DNA of 5,580 bases from contig CALBJU010000013.1 in NCBI GenBank assembly GCA_937893205.1, forward strand, positions 1 through 5,580, read 5' to 3'. The notes beneath the pieces were generated by a model that saw only the letters and a program-made list of their open reading frames with translations, had not been told where the DNA came from and ran no database searches. Position 1 is the first letter of the stretch. The number at the start of each line of letters is the position of its first letter. The position numbers and the translations under genes were made by a program. This DNA comes from an uncultured Bacteroidota bacterium (lineage in GTDB: Bacteria; Bacteroidota; Rhodothermia; Rhodothermales; UBA10348). Positions 4,533 to 5,580 of this stretch are shown piece by piece.

Positions 4533-5580
4533 CTAGAGATCGCCATTTCTGGCGAAAGATGCAATATGTTCGGACACGCGAAACGCCAATGCTTGAATCG
4601 TCATCGTTGGCTGCCCCCGCCCCGAAGTAACCATGCTGGATCCGTCACAGATGAACAGCCCGGGGACATCGTGAGCTCGATGATAGCGATCTACGACCGA
4701 AGTACGCGGATCATTTCCCATTCGGGCGGTTCCCAGAAGATGGGCGGCGATCGTGCTCGGCCCCACGGGTGTCTTCCAGATCTTCCTGGCACCTGCGGCT
4801 TCCAGCAATTCTACCGACCGATCCTGCAGGAATCGCATGGTTGAGATATCGTCGGTGTGATCATTATACGTGACCCGGATGGCGGGTCGCCCATCGACAT
4901 CTTTAATCGTTGGATCCAGAGAGATCGTGTTTGATGCCAGGGGAAGCGAGGTCGTGTGCCCGTTCATAGCAACGGTCCGCGTATAGTTGTGGCCCAGCGC
5001 GTCCTTGAATGCTTTCCCCCACTGGGGCACATCGGGGGGCATCCCCAGTTGCGCATACAGAATAGGTGACCCTGGGAAGAATCGCGCGTCAATCCCTCCA
5101 CCCCCGTAAAAGCCGCGTTTCGGATCCGTTTCGTAAAAATCATGGATGACCCGAGTCACCTGAATACTTTTGTACTCATTGAGGGGCTCATCGAAAACTC
5201 CGTACGCGTAGGAAAGGCCGTTGAACATCAAGTACTTGCCGACATTTCCACTGGAGTTCGCCAATCCATCCGGAAACTGATTGGAGGTGGACATCAGCAG
5301 CAGTCTGGCCGTTTCTGCCCCGTTGGCAGACAAGATTATTGCGCGAGCTTTCTGGGTCTGTTCGTTTCCGTCCCGGTCCAGATAGAGCACGCCATCAGCG
5401 CGACCCGACGTGTTCGTAGTAATCCGAATAACTGTACTGTCGGCTCGAATCTCGCAATTGCCGGAGGCTTCCGCCTCAGGAATCATCGCAACTAGAGTTG
5501 AAGATTTAGCTCCGACCTCGCAACCAAAAAGCATGCAGAAACCACAGTGAACACACCCCGCCCGTCCATTGTGGTTTCTG
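4533..5580 (-). CDS. GMC family FAD-dependent oxidoreductase, C-terminal part (5' end beyond window)
   Basis: Flavoenzyme of the glucose-methanol-choline superfamily; such enzymes oxidise alcohols or sugar hydroxyls and pass electrons to a quinone, cytochrome or oxygen. Only the last 348 residues are visible. The frame stays open to the right edge, so the ATG at 5534 is internal: it sits inside the family motif GRAGCVHCGFCMLFGC (visible residues 5-20), which is followed by EVGAKSST. Further on are LSANGAETARLLL (visible 84-95), typical of the FAD domain, the active-site motif HLLGTARMG (280-288), and the C-terminal FICDGSSM and GRGQPTMTIQALA (320-332). These place it near gluconate 2-dehydrogenase large-subunit and glucoside-3-dehydrogenase-like GMC proteins. 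The N-terminal GxGxxG nucleotide site and any Tat signal lie outside the window. It is the most upstream visible gene of the operon; DUF6526 starts 28 bases after its TAG stop. Family assignment is firm; the substrate is unknown. Confidence 0.95.
   Translation of the reverse strand, partial: RNHNGRAGCVHCGFCMLFGCEVGAKSSTLVAMIPEAEASGNCEIRADSTVIRITTNTSGRADGVLYLDRDGNEQTQKARAIILSANGAETARLLLMSTSNQFPDGLANSSGNVGKYLMFNGLSYAYGVFDEPLNEYKSIQVTRVIHDFYETDPKRGFYGGGGIDARFFPGSPILYAQLGMPPDVPQWGKAFKDALGHNYTRTVAMNGHTTSLPLASNTISLDPTIKDVDGRPAIRVTYNDHTDDISTMRFLQDRSVELLEAAGARKIWKTPVGPSTIAAHLLGTARMGNDPRTSVVDRYHRAHDVPGLFICDGSSMVTSGRGQPTMTIQALAFRVSEHIASFARNGDL
5536..5580. repeat. 11-bp perfect inverted repeat at the right window edge
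   Basis: CAGAAACCACA (5536-5546) is the exact reverse complement of TGTGGTTTCTG (5570-5580), with 23 bases between. It lies inside the GMC reading frame, over the codons around the cysteine cluster, and may continue beyond the window. It could form an mRNA stem, reflect chance codon choice, or mark a fold-back at a sequence end; the reading frame and family motif stay intact across it. Confidence 0.6.

Noticed and set aside
4505..4564. Earlier TTG (4564) or ATG (4546) start for DUF6526
   Set aside because: Both overlap the GMC gene and add residues not expected from the family; the ATG at 4504 fits the usual N-terminus better, although the 4546 start cannot be fully excluded.
5532..5534. ATG as the start of the GMC gene
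   Set aside because: The frame is open upstream to the window edge and codes for conserved family residues (GRAGCVHCGFC), so this Met is internal and the gene is cut by the window.

Overview
The window is a one-directional block: every supported gene lies on the minus strand, so transcription runs from the right edge (5580) to the left edge. The gene content suggests a bacterium of the FCB group, most likely Rhodothermota, Balneolota or Bacteroidota, often marine. The reasons are a secreted choice-of-anchor-B/LVIVD protein, a DUF1080 lipoprotein with the GC-x-(D/N)-P-x-A-x-N C-terminal tail, a DUF6526 membrane protein, and starts that mostly lack a clear Shine-Dalgarno. This assignment is inference from gene families; no rRNA or other phylogenetic marker is present.

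Layout in transcription order. (1) 5580-4533: the C-terminal 348 residues of a GMC-family FAD oxidoreductase, cut by the window edge, with a four-cysteine cluster and the HxxGTxRMG active-site motif. (2) 4504-4073: a small DUF6526 protein with two membrane segments. (3) 4076-3537: a DinB-like four-helix protein with the metal-binding histidines. (4) 3540-2677: a DUF1080 (3-keto-disaccharide hydrolase family) lipoprotein. Genes 2-3 and 3-4 overlap by ATGA, and genes 1-2 are 28 bases apart, so these four look like one operon. (5) After a 196-base gap without a recognisable terminator comes 2480-144, a 778-residue exported protein. It appears to consist of two seven-bladed beta-propellers: FG-GAP-like repeats, then LVIVD repeats of the choice-of-anchor-B type. 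A strong intrinsic terminator (40-3) ends the block, preceded by a second small hairpin (64-45).

Working together: a GMC oxidoreductase that could oxidise a sugar or glycoside, and a DUF1080 envelope protein of a family that includes 3-keto-glycoside hydrolases, would form a minimal oxidise-then-cleave route. This is a hypothesis from family knowledge and operon structure. The roles of the DinB-like and DUF6526 proteins in it are unknown. The propeller protein is probably exported and may bind glycans, proteins or a metal; its ring of four regularly spaced histidines is the most intriguing structural signal. I see no mobile element, CRISPR array, tRNA or rRNA, and no stretch over 300 bases without a gene.
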